In this document: one piece after another, positions 44,893 through 54,752 of the stretch | How positions within the stretch are numbered: the first letter of the stretch is position 1 | Layout of the letters: the number at the start of each line of letters is the position of its first letter | The notes under the pieces: generated by a model | The model's input: only the letters and a program-made list of their open reading frames with translations | The model's database searches: none | What the model was told of the DNA's origin: nothing | Source: Cupriavidus necator | Lineage (GTDB): Bacteria > Pseudomonadota > Gammaproteobacteria > Burkholderiales > Burkholderiaceae | Direction: 5' to 3' | Length of the DNA stretch: 64,000 bases | NCBI RefSeq assembly: GCF_013141915.1 | Contig: NZ_SROX01000002.1 | Coordinates: forward strand, 124,001-188,000 | Position numbers and translations under genes: made by a program

Positions 44893-45276
44893 ATGCGATC
44901 CACGATCCCACATGCGGCAGCGCTCGTGCTGCTATCCGCGCTGGCAGGGGCGGCGCCGGCACAGCCGGCCGATACCGGCGTGCGTACCGACAAAGGCCCC
45001 AAGGGCAGCCAGACCATTCCGCCGCCCGGTGCGAGCGCCACGCCGGGCAGCACGCCGGGCGCCACGCCGACCAACCCCGGTGGCCTCGCCAAGGATCTCG
45101 GCGACGTCCCCAAGGAACCGCACACCGCCGGCGGCCTGCCCGGCCGCGACAAGCCCAAGCCGGCCTCGGAGAGCGCCGGCAAGGCCGACCGCGACGGCCT
45201 GCATGGCAAGCCGCGCAAGGGCACCGGCGGCGCCTCGATCGACCAGACCCGCGTGCCGGATTCGAAGGCACGCTGA
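44893..45276 (+). CDS. Exported Pro/Gly-rich hypothetical protein
   Basis: 127 aa from ATG 44893, AGGAG seven bases upstream. A cleavable signal peptide (about 22 residues, cleavage near APAQPA) precedes a low-complexity Pro/Gly/Thr/Lys mature part with repeats such as TPGSTPGATPTNPG. No domain recognised; likely a disordered periplasmic protein. Its composition resembles that of the divergent small charged protein at 44362-44643. Confidence 0.65.
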   Translation: MRSTIPHAAALVLLSALAGAAPAQPADTGVRTDKGPKGSQTIPPPGASATPGSTPGATPTNPGGLAKDLGDVPKEPHTAGGLPGRDKPKPASESAGKADRDGLHGKPRKGTGGASIDQTRVPDSKAR

Positions 45277-45296
45277 GCCCCGTCAGGAGCGGAACG

Positions 45297-46061
45297 ATGG
45301 CACGATTTGCTGACAAGGTAGTGATCGTCACCGGCGCCGGTTCCGGTATCGGCGCGGCCACCGCGCGGCGCTTTGCCGACGAAGGCGCCAGCGTGGCGCT
45401 GGCCGGACGCACGCGCGACAAGCTCGACAAGACGGCCGCCAGGCTGCCCTCCGACCGGTGCCTGGTGCAGGTGACCGACGTGGCGCAGTGGCCGCAGGTG
45501 CAGGCATTGGTCGAGGCCACGCTGCAGCGCTTCGGCCGGCTCGACGTGATGGTCAACAACGCCGGCGTGGCGGTCGAGGGCCGCATCACCGAGGCCAGCC
45601 TGGAAGACTGGCGCCAGGTGATGTCGATCGACCTCGACGGCGTCTTCCATGGCTGCCGCGCGGCAATGCCCGCGTTGATGCAATCGCGCGGCTGCATCGT
45701 CAACGTGTCGTCGGTCTCGGGGCTTGGCGGCGACTGGGGGCTGTCGTTCTACAACGCCGCAAAAGGCGGCGTCAGCAACCTGACGCGGGCGCTGGCGATG
45801 GACTACGGCCGCGACGGCGTGCGCGTGAACGCGGTATGCCCGTCGCTGACGCGCACCGGCATGACCGAGGACATGTTCGGCGATGAAGCGCTGCTCGAGC
45901 GCTTCCGCGACCGTATTGCCCTTGGCAGCACCGCCGAGCCCGAGGATATCGCCGCGGTGATCGCCTTCCTCGCCAGCGACGATGCGCGCTTTGTCACCGG
46001 CGTGAACCTGCCGGTCGACGGCGGCCTGATGGCTTCGAACGGCCAACCGCACCAGGCCTAG
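45297..46061 (+). CDS. Short-chain dehydrogenase/reductase
   Basis: 254 aa from ATG 45297, AGGAG nine bases upstream. TGAGSGIGAAT for cofactor, NNAGVAVEG, catalytic Ser in NVSSVSG and YNAAK; C-terminal GVNLPVDGG is typical of classical SDRs acting on alcohols or ketones. Substrate unknown. Starts 20 bp after the exported protein gene and may be cotranscribed with it. Confidence 0.88.
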   Translation: MARFADKVVIVTGAGSGIGAATARRFADEGASVALAGRTRDKLDKTAARLPSDRCLVQVTDVAQWPQVQALVEATLQRFGRLDVMVNNAGVAVEGRITEASLEDWRQVMSIDLDGVFHGCRAAMPALMQSRGCIVNVSSVSGLGGDWGLSFYNAAKGGVSNLTRALAMDYGRDGVRVNAVCPSLTRTGMTEDMFGDEALLERFRDRIALGSTAEPEDIAAVIAFLASDDARFVTGVNLPVDGGLMASNGQPHQA

Positions 46062-46107
46062 CGCCGTTAACTCCGGCAGGGTCGCAACGCCGAAGGCGGG
46101 CAACAAA

Positions 46108-46127
46108 AAAGGGCCTGGCGGCCCTTT
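46108..46127 (-). terminator. Rho-independent terminator downstream of sodB (convergent region)
   Basis: Arms AAAGGGCC (46108-46115) and GGCCCTTT (46120-46127) with loop TGGC. On the minus strand the stem runs into six T residues, so it ends sodB; it may also act on the convergent SDR mRNA. Confidence 0.85.
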
Positions 46128-46151
46128 CCTGCACTGCGGACGATCCGTGGA

Positions 46152-46733
46152 TCAGCCAGCGAAGTTCTTGCCGGCGAAGTCCCAGTTCACGACATTCCAG
46201 AACGCCTCGACGTACTTCGGGCGGGCATTGCGGTAGTCGATGTAGTAGGCGTGCTCCCACACGTCGCAGGTCAGCAGCGGCTTGGCGTCGGTGGTCAGCG
46301 GCGTGGCGGCGTTGGAGGTGGACACCAGGTCCAGCGAGCCGTCGGCCTTCTTGACCAGCCAGGCCCAGCCCGAGCCGAAGGTGCCGACGGCAACCTTGGT
46401 GAACTCTTCCTTGAACTTGTCGAACGAGCCCCACTTGGCGTTGATGGCATCGGCCAGAGCACCGGTCGGCTGGCCACCACCGTTGGGCTTCAGCGAATCC
46501 CAGTAGAAGGTGTGGTTCCACACCTGGGCAGCGTTGTTGAAGATGCCGCCCGACGACTTCTTGACGATCTCTTCCAGGGTCGCGTTCTCGAACTCGGTGC
46601 CCTTGATGAGGTTGTTCAGGTTGGTGACGTAGGTCTGGTGGTGCTTGTCATGATGGAACTCCAGCGTCTCCTTGGAGATGTGCGGAGCCAGGGCATCATG
46701 CGCGTACGGCAGCGGGGGGAGCTTGTGTTCCAT
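46152..46733 (-). CDS. sodB: Iron superoxide dismutase
   Basis: 193 aa. Metal ligands: His27 in FHHDKHHQ, His in VWNHTFYW (about 74), Asp and His in [11 protein letters not shown]. The residue before VWNH is Gln in NNAAQ, the iron-type arrangement. Converts superoxide to oxygen and peroxide in the cytoplasm. Monocistronic with a strong terminator. Confidence 0.96.
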   Translation of the reverse strand: MEHKLPPLPYAHDALAPHISKETLEFHHDKHHQTYVTNLNNLIKGTEFENATLEEIVKKSSGGIFNNAAQVWNHTFYWDSLKPNGGGQPTGALADAINAKWGSFDKFKEEFTKVAVGTFGSGWAWLVKKADGSLDLVSTSNAATPLTTDAKPLLTCDVWEHAYYIDYRNARPKYVEAFWNVVNWDFAGKNFAG

Positions 46734-46932
46734 TGTTCTGTCTCTGTGGGTTGGGGTTGTGGGTCCGGAATTGCCGATTGTAGGGGACTTGCAAGACCCG
46801 CGCAAACCGCGGCGCAAAGCCCCCTGCTCCGATGTTAGTTTGTCCGCGCGCGGCTTTCCGGGAGATTTCCGTGCCGTCTCTCGGGCGCCGGCAAGACACG
46901 AATGGGAGGCGTTCCCGGCGCCGCGCGGCGGC

Positions 46933-48318
46933 TCAGAATTCCGGCAACTTGGCCTGCACGCCGGCGATCGCCAGGTCGGCCACGCCCTCGGCCAGGTGCG
47001 CTTCGATTACGCTGCCGGCGCGGATCTCGGCGGGCGCGCGCAGCGCGCGGCCGCGCTGGTCCAGCAGCACTGCATAGCCGCGTTCCAGCGTGCGCTGCGG
47101 CGCCAGCAGTTCCAGCGCACCAGCGCTGCGCGCCAGGCGCTGGCCGGCCCGTTCATGCTGGCGCAGCGCGGCTGCCTGCAGCCGTTGCCACAGGCGTGCC
47201 ACGCCGGCGTGCGCAGCGAGGGCGTCGGGGCGGCATGCGCGCCAGCGCATTGCCAGCAACTGCTGGCGATGCCGCTGCGACACCACGGTGTCACGCAATG
47301 CCGATCGCAAATGTCGCGCCAGATTGTCGACCTGCGCGCGGCGCTCCTGCAGTTGCGCCTGCGGGCTGCGCACGCGCCGGGCCAGCCAGTCGAGGTGTTG
47401 CGCGCGCAGGTCCAGTCCACGCCGCAGGCATTGCCTCAGCGCATCGCGCGCGCGCAGCGTCTGCGCGAGCAGGTGCGCGCGATCCGGACTGACCAGCTCG
47501 GCCGCGCCGGTGGGCGTCGGGGCGCGCACGTCGGCGACAAAATCAGCAATGGTGAAATCGGTCTCGTGGCCGACGCCGGAAACCACCGGCAGCGTGCAAC
47601 GCGCGATGGCCTGCGCCACCACCTCTTCATTGAACGACCACAGGTCTTCGATGCTGCCGCCGCCGCGGCACAGGATCAACACGTCGCACTCGGCGCGCGC
47701 CGCCGCGGCATCGAGCATGTCGGCAATCTTCTGGGCCGCGCCCGCGCCCTGCACCGGTACCGGATAGACCACCACCGGCACATGGGGGGCGCGCCGCCGC
47801 AGCGTGCTCAGCACATCGCGCAGCGCCGCCGCCTGCAACGAGGTAACCACGCCGATGCTGCGCGGCTGCGTCGGCACCGGGCGCTTGCGCTCGGGCGCGA
47901 ACAGTCCGGCTTGCGACAGCTTCTCCTTGAGCCGCAGGAAAGCTTCATACAGGTTGCCGAGCCCGGCGCGGCGCATGGCTTCCACCCCCAGCTGCAGTTC
48001 GCCGCGTGCCTCGTACATCGAGACCACGGCGCGCACTTCGACCGCCTCGCCCTCGCGCGGCTGGAAGTCGACATGCTGGTTGCGGCCGCGGAACATCACG
48101 CACCGGATCTGCGCCCGGGCATCCTTCAGCGAGAAATACCAGTGACCGCTGGCAGCGCGCGTGAAATTCGAGATCTCGCCACGTACCCACGCGAGCGGAA
48201 AACTGCGTTCCAGCACGCGCGCGATCGCGTGATTGAGTTCGCCGACAGGGATGACATCGCGACCGCTGCGCGGCGCGGTGGAGGAAGGGTCACGGGAAAA
48301 ATTCGGCAGGTCAGGCAT
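46933..48318 (-). CDS. xseA: Exodeoxyribonuclease VII large subunit
   Basis: 461 aa from ATG 48318. N-terminal OB-fold ([23 protein letters not shown]), the catalytic core [24 protein letters not shown] and [14 protein letters not shown], then a coiled-coil C-terminus. With XseB it degrades single-stranded DNA. Length is typical. Confidence 0.95.
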   Translation of the reverse strand: MPDLPNFSRDPSSTAPRSGRDVIPVGELNHAIARVLERSFPLAWVRGEISNFTRAASGHWYFSLKDARAQIRCVMFRGRNQHVDFQPREGEAVEVRAVVSMYEARGELQLGVEAMRRAGLGNLYEAFLRLKEKLSQAGLFAPERKRPVPTQPRSIGVVTSLQAAALRDVLSTLRRRAPHVPVVVYPVPVQGAGAAQKIADMLDAAAARAECDVLILCRGGGSIEDLWSFNEEVVAQAIARCTLPVVSGVGHETDFTIADFVADVRAPTPTGAAELVSPDRAHLLAQTLRARDALRQCLRRGLDLRAQHLDWLARRVRSPQAQLQERRAQVDNLARHLRSALRDTVVSQRHRQQLLAMRWRACRPDALAAHAGVARLWQRLQAAALRQHERAGQRLARSAGALELLAPQRTLERGYAVLLDQRGRALRAPAEIRAGSVIEAHLAEGVADLAIAGVQAKLPEF

Positions 48319-48499
48319 GGGGCACCCGCTGGCATGCGGCGTAGATCAGACATGTCCACAGCATAACCGCTCTGTCAAGGGGGTCGCACTGATGGCGGCC
48401 GGCTTCCCTGAAAGCCGCATGACTTCGTGCAAGCCTTTGATTCTTATGCGGTTTATGGGTACAACAAAAATTAGGCAATATAACCATTTCTCTTTTGCA

Positions 48500-48562
48500 T
48501 CAACCACTTACAAGGGCGGTGGCAGGCTTGTTCACAAAGTTATCCACAGCTTCTCTGGATAA
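48500..48562. repeat. Divergent leading copy (unit 0) of the TCCACA module
   Basis: TGTTCACA at 48529, TTATCCACA at 48540 and TCTGGATAA at 48554 echo the three-motif layout of the later units. The spacing is slightly different (+14, +11 from motif to motif). The preceding CATCAACCACTTAC resembles the ATCAA segment of the other units. Confidence 0.5.
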
Positions 48563-48700
48563 GAGATGCCTCTCTATTCACTTCTGGCCGCCGCGTGGCC
48601 TGTAGCCCGCATCGTTCGGGCGCCCAGGCGCCTCGCCCTTCGCACCTATGGCAGAGCCCGCCTGGCGCGGCGCTTGAGCCGGTTTCATGCTGCGATTGCA

Positions 48701-48809
48701 CATTTTCGCAGCATCCCTTGAAAACCCTCTCGAAATCAACAACTTGTGATCCTTCTCCCGGATTTGTCCACAGGCCATCCACAATGCTCTCCCTCGCTAC
48801 TGTGGACAA
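48701..48809 (+). repeat. Tandem module, unit 1
   Basis: Landmarks relative to the first TGTCCACA (48765): CAGCA at -56, ATCAA at -30, TCCACA at +13 and TGTGGA at +36. The outer arms TTTGTCCACAG and CTGTGGACAAA are an exact 11-bp inverted repeat. A GGGCG/CGCCC hairpin and six T residues (48875-48880) follow. Confidence 0.75.
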
Positions 48810-48870
48810 ACCCCGATTTTGACGGTGCCACCTCGCCACAGTGCCGGGGCGCAGCCTATACGCCCGTTTG

Positions 48871-48981
48871 CCCGTTTTTTAAGCAATGGAATGGACTGCC
48901 TTTCGAATCAAGGGTTTACGCGATCTCTCAGCCACCTGTCCACAAGCCCTCCACAGTACTGTCCCGCTGCATTGTGGAAAG
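48871..48981 (+). repeat. Tandem module, unit 2
   Basis: Aligned without gaps to unit 1: AAGCA at -56 and ATCAA at -30 from TGTCCACA (48937), TCCACA at +13, TGTGGA at +36. Its right arm TTGTGGAAAG is the exact inverse complement of the left arm of unit 3. Downstream GGCAAG (49029-49034) pairs with CTTGCC (49083-49088) before ATTTTT. Confidence 0.75.
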
Positions 48982-49086
48982 TCGCACCCGTAGGTGCGGC
49001 AGCGCACGGAGGCGAGGCCGGAAACTGTGGCAAGCGCCGGGCCGGTACGTGCCCGATGCGCCGCAGCGCCACCCGGGGCGACCTTG

Positions 49087-49197
49087 CCCAATTTTTAAGC
49101 AGCACCAGCTTTGCCCTTTCCGATCAATGGCTTAGCCATCTTGTCCGGCAGCTTTCCACAATCGATCCACAACACTGTCCCTGCGCGCTGTGGACAG
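49087..49197 (+). repeat. Tandem module, unit 3
   Basis: AAGCA at -56 and ATCAA at -30 from TTTCCACA (49153), TCCACA at +13, TGTGGA at +36, the same spacing as units 1 and 2. Followed by its own hairpin and T-run (listed as a terminator). Confidence 0.75.
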
Positions 49198-49260
49198 CGC
49201 GGTGCGGTGACCGGCCGGGGCGATGCGCGCCAGAGACAGCTGCGCGCGGTCCCTTGCCGC

Positions 49261-49296
49261 GCGCCAGGCCGCGGGTTAGAGTGGCGCCTGTTTTTT
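49261..49296 (+). terminator. Candidate rho-independent terminator after repeat unit 3
   Basis: Arms GCGCCA (49261-49266) and TGGCGC (49282-49287), then CTG and six T residues (49291-49296). It lies before exbB, so it would end a transcript from the repeat region, not a known gene. Confidence 0.5.
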
Positions 49297-49402
49297 CAGA
49301 GCAATGCCGGAGCGCGCAGCAAGGCATCATGCCGACGCGCCTCAAGGCATGCCGACAGGTGGTTTGGGGTTTCGTAATTCGGTGGTCGATCCGGGGGTCC
49401 AA

Positions 49403-50023
49403 TTGTTTTCCATCATTCAAGCGGCCGGCTGGCCGATCTGGCCGCTGTTGCTCGCCTCGGTCATCGCGCTGGCGCTGATCGTCGAACGTTTCCTGTCGCT
49501 AAAGCGCAGCAAGGTGCTGCCCGCGCGGCTCTATGAAGAAGCGCTGGCGGCCGCGCAGCAACGACGCGCCACGCCGGAAGTGGTCAACACGCTGGAACAG
49601 AATTCGCCGCTGGGCCGGGTGCTGGCCGCCGGCCTGCGCCACGTGGTACTGCAGCCCCATACCTCGCGCGATGCCGCCAAGGACGTGGTCGAGGAAGCCG
49701 GCCGCGTGGTTGCGCATGAGCTTGAGCGCTACCTGAACGCGCTTGGCACGATCGCCTCGGTGGCACCGCTGATGGGGCTGCTGGGCACCGTGATCGGCAT
49801 GATCGAGATCTTCGGCGGCCAGGGCGGCACCGGCACCAGCCCCGAGCAGCTGGCGCACGGCATTTCGGTGGCGCTGTACAACACCGCCTTCGGCCTGATC
49901 GTGGCGATCCCGGCGCTGATCTTCTGGCGCTACTTCCGCCGCCGCGTCGACGACTACGTGGCCGAACTGGAATTCCGCGCCACCTCGTTCCTCGACGCCA
50001 TCCTGCCGCAGCGCCGCGCCTGA
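49403..50023 (+). CDS. exbB: MotA/TolQ/ExbB proton-channel family protein
   Basis: 206 aa from TTG 49403, chosen because similarity begins at FSIIQAAGWPIWPLLLAS and GGGGGT lies five bases upstream; GTG 49382 and ATG 49304 are in-frame alternatives. Three membrane segments; APLMGLLGTVIGMIEIF and GISVALYNTAFGLIVAIPALIFW form the proton-channel core. With ExbD it energises TonB- or Tol-type envelope work. The first gene of exbB-exbD-lpxK. Confidence 0.9.
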   Translation: MFSIIQAAGWPIWPLLLASVIALALIVERFLSLKRSKVLPARLYEEALAAAQQRRATPEVVNTLEQNSPLGRVLAAGLRHVVLQPHTSRDAAKDVVEEAGRVVAHELERYLNALGTIASVAPLMGLLGTVIGMIEIFGGQGGTGTSPEQLAHGISVALYNTAFGLIVAIPALIFWRYFRRRVDDYVAELEFRATSFLDAILPQRRA

Positions 50024-50046
50024 GCGCCGCACGCAAAGCGAACGCC

Positions 50047-50472
50047 ATGCACTTCCGTTCCCGCCAGCGTCGCGAAGAGCCGGAGATCAACCTGATCCCG
50101 CTGATCGACGTGCTGCTCGTGATCTTGATCTTCCTGATGATCACGACCACGTACTCGCGCTTTACCGAGCTGCAGATCCAGCTGCCCACCGCCGATGCCG
50201 AACGCGCCCGGCAGCAGCCGCAGGAGATCGTGGTATCGGTGTCTGCTCGCGGCGTCTATTCGGTCAACAAGCAGGTGATGGAGCAAAAAGACGTCACCAG
50301 CCTCGCCGACCGGCTGCGCGCAGCCTCCGGCGCCAGCGGCGAGCAGCCGGTGGTGATCGTCAATGCCGACGCGCAGGCCACCCACCAGGCCGTGGTCAAT
50401 GTGATGGAGGCCGCGCGGCTGGCCGGGCTGTCGCGCCTGACCTTCGCCACCCAGAGCGCGCAGCCGCGCTGA
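50047..50472 (+). CDS. exbD: ExbD/TolR family biopolymer transport protein
   Basis: 141 aa. A single N-terminal membrane segment with the conserved Asp in INLIPLIDVLLVILIFLM, the proton-carrying residue, then a periplasmic domain (VSARGVYSVNKQVM). Partner of the preceding gene, 23 bp apart. Confidence 0.92.
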   Translation: MHFRSRQRREEPEINLIPLIDVLLVILIFLMITTTYSRFTELQIQLPTADAERARQQPQEIVVSVSARGVYSVNKQVMEQKDVTSLADRLRAASGASGEQPVVIVNADAQATHQAVVNVMEAARLAGLSRLTFATQSAQPR

Positions 50473-50615
50473 TCCCGGGCCGGCCCGCCCCGCCGGCGGC
50501 CGGCGGGCTTGCCCCATGCGCATGGCAATGCCCATAATGGTTGGGTCGCCCGAGGGGCGAAGCCGCGCGCGCACTACAATCGCATCCCGACCCTCGACTC
50601 TCGCCCGCCGCGTCC

Positions 50616-51719
50616 ATGCCCGTTCCCCGTCATGCCCTTGCCGATTTCGTAACCGCCCAGTGGCAACGCCGCGGCTGGTTCGCGTGGGTCATGCTGCCGT
50701 TCTCGCTGCTGTTCGGCCTGGTCGCGCGGGTGCGCCGCCATGGCTACCAGCGCGGCTGGTTCAAGTCGACGCGGCTGCCAATGCCCGTGGTGGTGGTCGG
50801 TAATGTCACCGTGGGCGGCACCGGCAAGACCCCGGCGGTGATCGCGCTGGCGCAGGCGCTGACCGAGGCCGGGCTGCGGCCCGGCGTGGTCTCGCGCGGC
50901 TACGGCGTGCAGCTGAAGCACCCGCGCCGGGTCAAGCCGACCTCGCAGGCCAGCGACGTCGGCGATGAACCGCTGCTGATCGCGCGCGCCACCGACGTGC
51001 CGGTGTGGGTCTTCCCCGACCGCGCGCTGTGCGCGCAGACCATGCTGGTGTCGCACCCCGGCGTCAATGTGCTGCTGCTCGACGACGGGCTGCAGCACTA
51101 CAAGCTGCAGCGCGACTTCGAGATCGTGATGTTCGACGCGCGCATGGGTGGCAACGGCCTGATGCTGCCGGCCGGCCCGCTGCGCGAGCCGCTCTCGCGC
51201 CCGCGCGACGCCACCCTGATCAACGACCCCACCTTCCGCGCCACGCCCGACCGCCCCGGCGTGTACGGCATGCGGCTGGAGCTGGACGATGCCTGGCAGC
51301 TTGCCGATCCCACCATGGCGCGGCCGCTGAGCGCCTTTGCCGGCCGGCGCGTGCTGGCCGCGGCCGGCATCGGCAACCCCGAGCGTTTCTTCGCCAGCCT
51401 GCGCGGCGCCGGCCTCGCGCCGAAGACGCTGCCGCTGCCCGACCACTATGACTTTGTCGCCGACCCGTTCGTCGACCATCCCGATGCGCTCGATGCCGAC
51501 GTGATCCTGATCACCGAGAAGGATGCCGTAAAATGCGAGCGCTTCGACGACCCGCGCATCTGGGTCGTGCCCACCAGGCCCGTGATCGATGCGGGCCTGA
51601 TCGATAAAATCCGCCGCGCCGTGCAGGCGCAAATCCAACCCGCGCCGAACGCGCCGGCCGCCGCGAGCGGCGCCGCCGGGCGCAACGAGGAACACCGAGA
51701 TGGACAACCGGCTGCTTGA
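50616..51719 (+). CDS. lpxK: Tetraacyldisaccharide 4'-kinase
   Basis: 367 aa from ATG 50616. Membrane-anchoring N-terminus, Walker [13 protein letters not shown] near residue 62, [19 protein letters not shown] with the catalytic Asp region, and [12 protein letters not shown]. Phosphorylates lipid A precursor at the 4' position at the inner-membrane face. Its end overlaps the Trm112 gene by 20 bp. Confidence 0.95.
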   Translation: MPVPRHALADFVTAQWQRRGWFAWVMLPFSLLFGLVARVRRHGYQRGWFKSTRLPMPVVVVGNVTVGGTGKTPAVIALAQALTEAGLRPGVVSRGYGVQLKHPRRVKPTSQASDVGDEPLLIARATDVPVWVFPDRALCAQTMLVSHPGVNVLLLDDGLQHYKLQRDFEIVMFDARMGGNGLMLPAGPLREPLSRPRDATLINDPTFRATPDRPGVYGMRLELDDAWQLADPTMARPLSAFAGRRVLAAAGIGNPERFFASLRGAGLAPKTLPLPDHYDFVADPFVDHPDALDADVILITEKDAVKCERFDDPRIWVVPTRPVIDAGLIDKIRRAVQAQIQPAPNAPAAASGAAGRNEEHRDGQPAA

Positions 51720-51903
51720 AATCCTGGTCTGCCCGCTATGCAAGGGCAAGCTGGAATACGACCGCGCCGCGCAGGAGCTGATCTGCCACGCCGACAAGCT
51801 GGCCTACCCGATCCGCGACGGCATCCCCGTGATGCTGGCCGACGAGGCCCGCCAGTCGGTGCCGGGCCGCGTGGTCGAGCCGGACGCGCCGGCGGGCAAC
51901 TGA
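51700..51903 (+). CDS. Trm112 family protein (YcaR-like)
   Basis: 67 aa: [41 protein letters not shown]. The family is a small zinc-ribbon-like fold that activates methyltransferases in eukaryotes; the bacterial role is unclear. Conserved between lpxK and kdsB in proteobacteria, as here. Confidence 0.92.
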   Translation: MDNRLLEILVCPLCKGKLEYDRAAQELICHADKLAYPIRDGIPVMLADEARQSVPGRVVEPDAPAGN

Positions 51904-51914
51904 GCAGCGCGGCC

Positions 51915-52724
51915 ATGACCCTCCCCGCGTTTACCGTCGTCATTCCGGCGCGGCTGGCCTCGACCCGCTTGCCCGACAAGCCCCTGGCCGATATCGGCGG
52001 GCGCCCGATGGTGGTGCGCGTGGCCGAACGCGCGCATGCGTCTTCGGCGCAGCGCACCGTGGTGGCCACCGACGCGCCGGCAGTGGCGCAGGCCTGCGCC
52101 GCGCACGGCATTGAAGCCGTGCTGACGCGTGCCGACCACCCTTCCGGCACCGACCGGCTGTCCGAGGTGGCGGCGCAACTGGGCCTGGCCGATGACGCCA
52201 TCGTCGTCAACGTGCAGGGCGACGAGCCGCTGATCGAGCCGGCGCTGATCGACGAAGTGGCGCTGCACCTGGCGCGCCACGCCGACTGTGCCATCGCCAC
52301 CGCGGCCCATCCGCTGCACGACAGCGCCGAAGTGTTCAACCCCAACGTGGTCAAGGTGGTGTGCGACGCCGCCGGCCGCGCGCTGTATTTCTCGCGCGCG
52401 CCGATTCCGTGGGCGCGCGACGCCTGGTCCGGCGTGCCGGCCGTGCCCGCCGCGCTGGCGCAGGTGCCGCTGCCGGCCATGCCGGTGCTGCGCCATATCG
52501 GCCTGTATGCCTATCGCGCCGGGTTTCTGCGCCGCTTCCCCACGCTGCCCGCCGCGCCGCTGGAACAGACCGAGGCGCTGGAGCAGCTGCGCGCCATGTG
52601 GCATGGCGAGCGCATCGCCGTGATGCAGACCGCCGGCGCGCCCGCGCCCGGGGTCGACACCCAGGCCGACCTCGAACGCGTGCGCGCGCTATGGGCGCAG
52701 TCGATGGCCCAGGAAGGCCCCTGA
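51915..52724 (+). CDS. kdsB: CMP-KDO synthetase (3-deoxy-manno-octulosonate cytidylyltransferase)
   Basis: 269 aa from ATG 51915. [17 protein letters not shown] is the CTP-binding loop, [11 protein letters not shown] and [12 protein letters not shown] are family hallmarks. Activates KDO for the LPS inner core; follows lpxK and Trm112 in one operon. Confidence 0.96.
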   Translation: MTLPAFTVVIPARLASTRLPDKPLADIGGRPMVVRVAERAHASSAQRTVVATDAPAVAQACAAHGIEAVLTRADHPSGTDRLSEVAAQLGLADDAIVVNVQGDEPLIEPALIDEVALHLARHADCAIATAAHPLHDSAEVFNPNVVKVVCDAAGRALYFSRAPIPWARDAWSGVPAVPAALAQVPLPAMPVLRHIGLYAYRAGFLRRFPTLPAAPLEQTEALEQLRAMWHGERIAVMQTAGAPAPGVDTQADLERVRALWAQSMAQEGP

Positions 52725-53116
52725 CCGGCGCCCCATCGGTCCGGGCACGGCGCCCGCGCGAGCGCCTGCCCGCTCGGGTTGATTCTGCTGCAACCTCAAT
52801 CGGGGGGCCGATTTCGGGCCGAATCCGGCCCGCCTCATGGCATAATGCTTGCCGATACAGAGCCGCCCCGCTGGCACGAGCAATCGCGCCGCCGGCCAAG
52901 GCTCGGTGGGGAGATAAAGATAGAGCCCGTCCGGTGCGCCGCGCCGCCATCCACCTGGCAGCCGCCGCCGGCCGTACGCGTGGGTACGCCTGAGCCGTGC
53001 CCGCGCTGAACGCAGTCAGCACGCACCGGGACCGCAGTAAGTCTTGCGTCAAGTTACGGCGTTACCCTCCTTCTGATCTCCCGCCATACCGGATTAAAAA
53101 CTCTGAGGACCCGTAA
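52725..53116. other. Intergenic region upstream of adk
   Basis: 392 bp without a gene I can support. CATAAT at 52841 is a possible -10 element, but I find no matching -35 at the right distance. TGAGGACC before ATG 53117 is the adk ribosome site. The length would allow a leader or small RNA; no hairpin stands out. Confidence 0.5.
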
Positions 53117-53782
<666 letters not shown>

Positions 53783-53810
53783 TCGCCTGTTCGCCTGTGC
53801 AGCATGAATG

Positions 53811-53836
53811 AAAAAGCGGCCTTCCGGCCGCTTTTT
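53811..53836 (+). terminator. Rho-independent terminator of adk
   Basis: Perfect 11-bp arms AAAAAGCGGCC (53811-53821) and GGCCGCTTTTT (53826-53836), loop TTCC, T-run on the plus strand. Located 28 bp after the adk stop codon. Confidence 0.92.
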
Positions 53837-53936
53837 CATTTTGCGTGACGGGTATCACCGCGCCTTATGCACCCCTCTTACCCGAAACCACCCTTGATGG
53901 CCCTTGCATGCCGTGCCGTGCTCCGTACAATATTGA

Positions 53937-53950
53937 CGTTTACGTAAACG
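53937..53950. promoter_or_regulatory. 14-bp perfect palindrome upstream of SDR gene (candidate operator)
   Basis: CGTTTACGTAAACG is fully self-complementary and lies 25 bp before the GTG start of the SDR gene, within the sequence TTGACGTTTACG. TTTACGTAAAC-type palindromes are reported for MerR-family LiuR-like regulators of fatty-acid and branched-chain amino-acid catabolism; assignment is tentative. Confidence 0.55.
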
Positions 53951-53975
53951 GAAACCACACCGAGGAGACACCATC

Positions 53976-54734
53976 GTGGAAATCAAGGACAACGTATTCA
54001 TCATCACCGGCGGCGCTTCCGGCCTGGGTGCCGGCACGGCCCGCCTGCTCGCGGAAGCGGGCGCCAGGCTCGTCATTGCCGACCTGAACGAAGCCGCCGG
54101 CCAGGCCCTGGCCAGCGAGATCGGAGGCCGGTTCGTGCGCTGCGACGTGACCTCGGAGGCCGATGGCCAGGCCGTGGTCGCGGCGGCACAGTCCCTTGGG
54201 CGCCTCGCCGGGCTGGTCAATTGCGCCGGCATCGCCACGGCCAACAAGACCGTTGGCAAGAACGGCCCGCACCCGCTCGACGCCTTCGACAAGACCATCC
54301 GCATCAACCTGGTCGGCACCTTCAACATGATCCGGCTGGCCGCCGCGGCGATGGTGCAGAACACCCCGGACAGCGAGGGCGAGCGCGGCGTGATCATCAA
54401 TACCGCCTCGGTGGCAGCCTTCGATGGCCAGATCGGGCAGGCCGCCTATGCCGCGTCCAAGGGCGGCGTGGTGGCCATGACGCTGGCGATCGCGCGCGAC
54501 CTGTCGCGCGACGGCGTGCGTTGCATGACCATCGCGCCGGGCCTGTTCGAGACGCCGATGCTGCTGGGCATGCCGCAAGAGGTGCAGGACGCGCTGGGCA
54601 GGATGGTGCCGTTCCCGCCGCGGCTGGGTCGTCCCGCCGAATATGCGAAGCTGGCGCGCTCGATCATCGAGAACACCATGCTCAACGGCGAGGTGATCCG
54701 CCTCGACGGCGCGATCCGGATGCAGCCCAAGTAA
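53976..54734 (+). CDS. SDR of the 3-hydroxyacyl-CoA dehydrogenase type II (HSD10-like) group
   Basis: 252 aa from GTG 53976 with GAGGAG nine bases upstream. [16 protein letters not shown], then [35 protein letters not shown] (catalytic Ser and Tyr-x3-Lys) and GLFETPML. This pattern is that of HSD17B10-like enzymes oxidising 3-hydroxyacyl-CoA or 2-methyl-3-hydroxybutyryl-CoA. A palindrome just upstream suggests regulation with lipid or branched-chain amino-acid breakdown. Confidence 0.88.
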   Translation: MEIKDNVFIITGGASGLGAGTARLLAEAGARLVIADLNEAAGQALASEIGGRFVRCDVTSEADGQAVVAAAQSLGRLAGLVNCAGIATANKTVGKNGPHPLDAFDKTIRINLVGTFNMIRLAAAAMVQNTPDSEGERGVIINTASVAAFDGQIGQAAYAASKGGVVAMTLAIARDLSRDGVRCMTIAPGLFETPMLLGMPQEVQDALGRMVPFPPRLGRPAEYAKLARSIIENTMLNGEVIRLDGAIRMQPK

Positions 54735-54752
54735 TGGCTCGCTGCTGCCCGC

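Larger units (their letters stand above)
48319..49402. other. Gene-free 1.1 kb region between xseA and exbB carrying a tandem repeat array
   Basis: No frame here has recognisable protein similarity. 48420-48560 is markedly AT-rich for this genome. It contains a perfect DnaA-type box TTATCCACA at 48540-48548, a near-inverse copy at 48554-48562, TGTCCACA at 48353-48360, and the repeat modules listed separately. Each module is followed by inverted repeats and a T-run. Confidence 0.75.

Noticed and set aside
48353-49200. Chromosomal replication origin
   Set aside because: DnaA-like boxes and AT-rich DNA are present, but no dnaA, dnaN, rpmH, gyrB, par or rep gene is nearby.
48819-49478. Open frame through the repeat region, with faint internal repeats in its translation
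   Set aside because: The repeats are explained at DNA level with fixed spacing; the translation resembles no protein, the ribosome site is poor and it runs into exbB in another frame.
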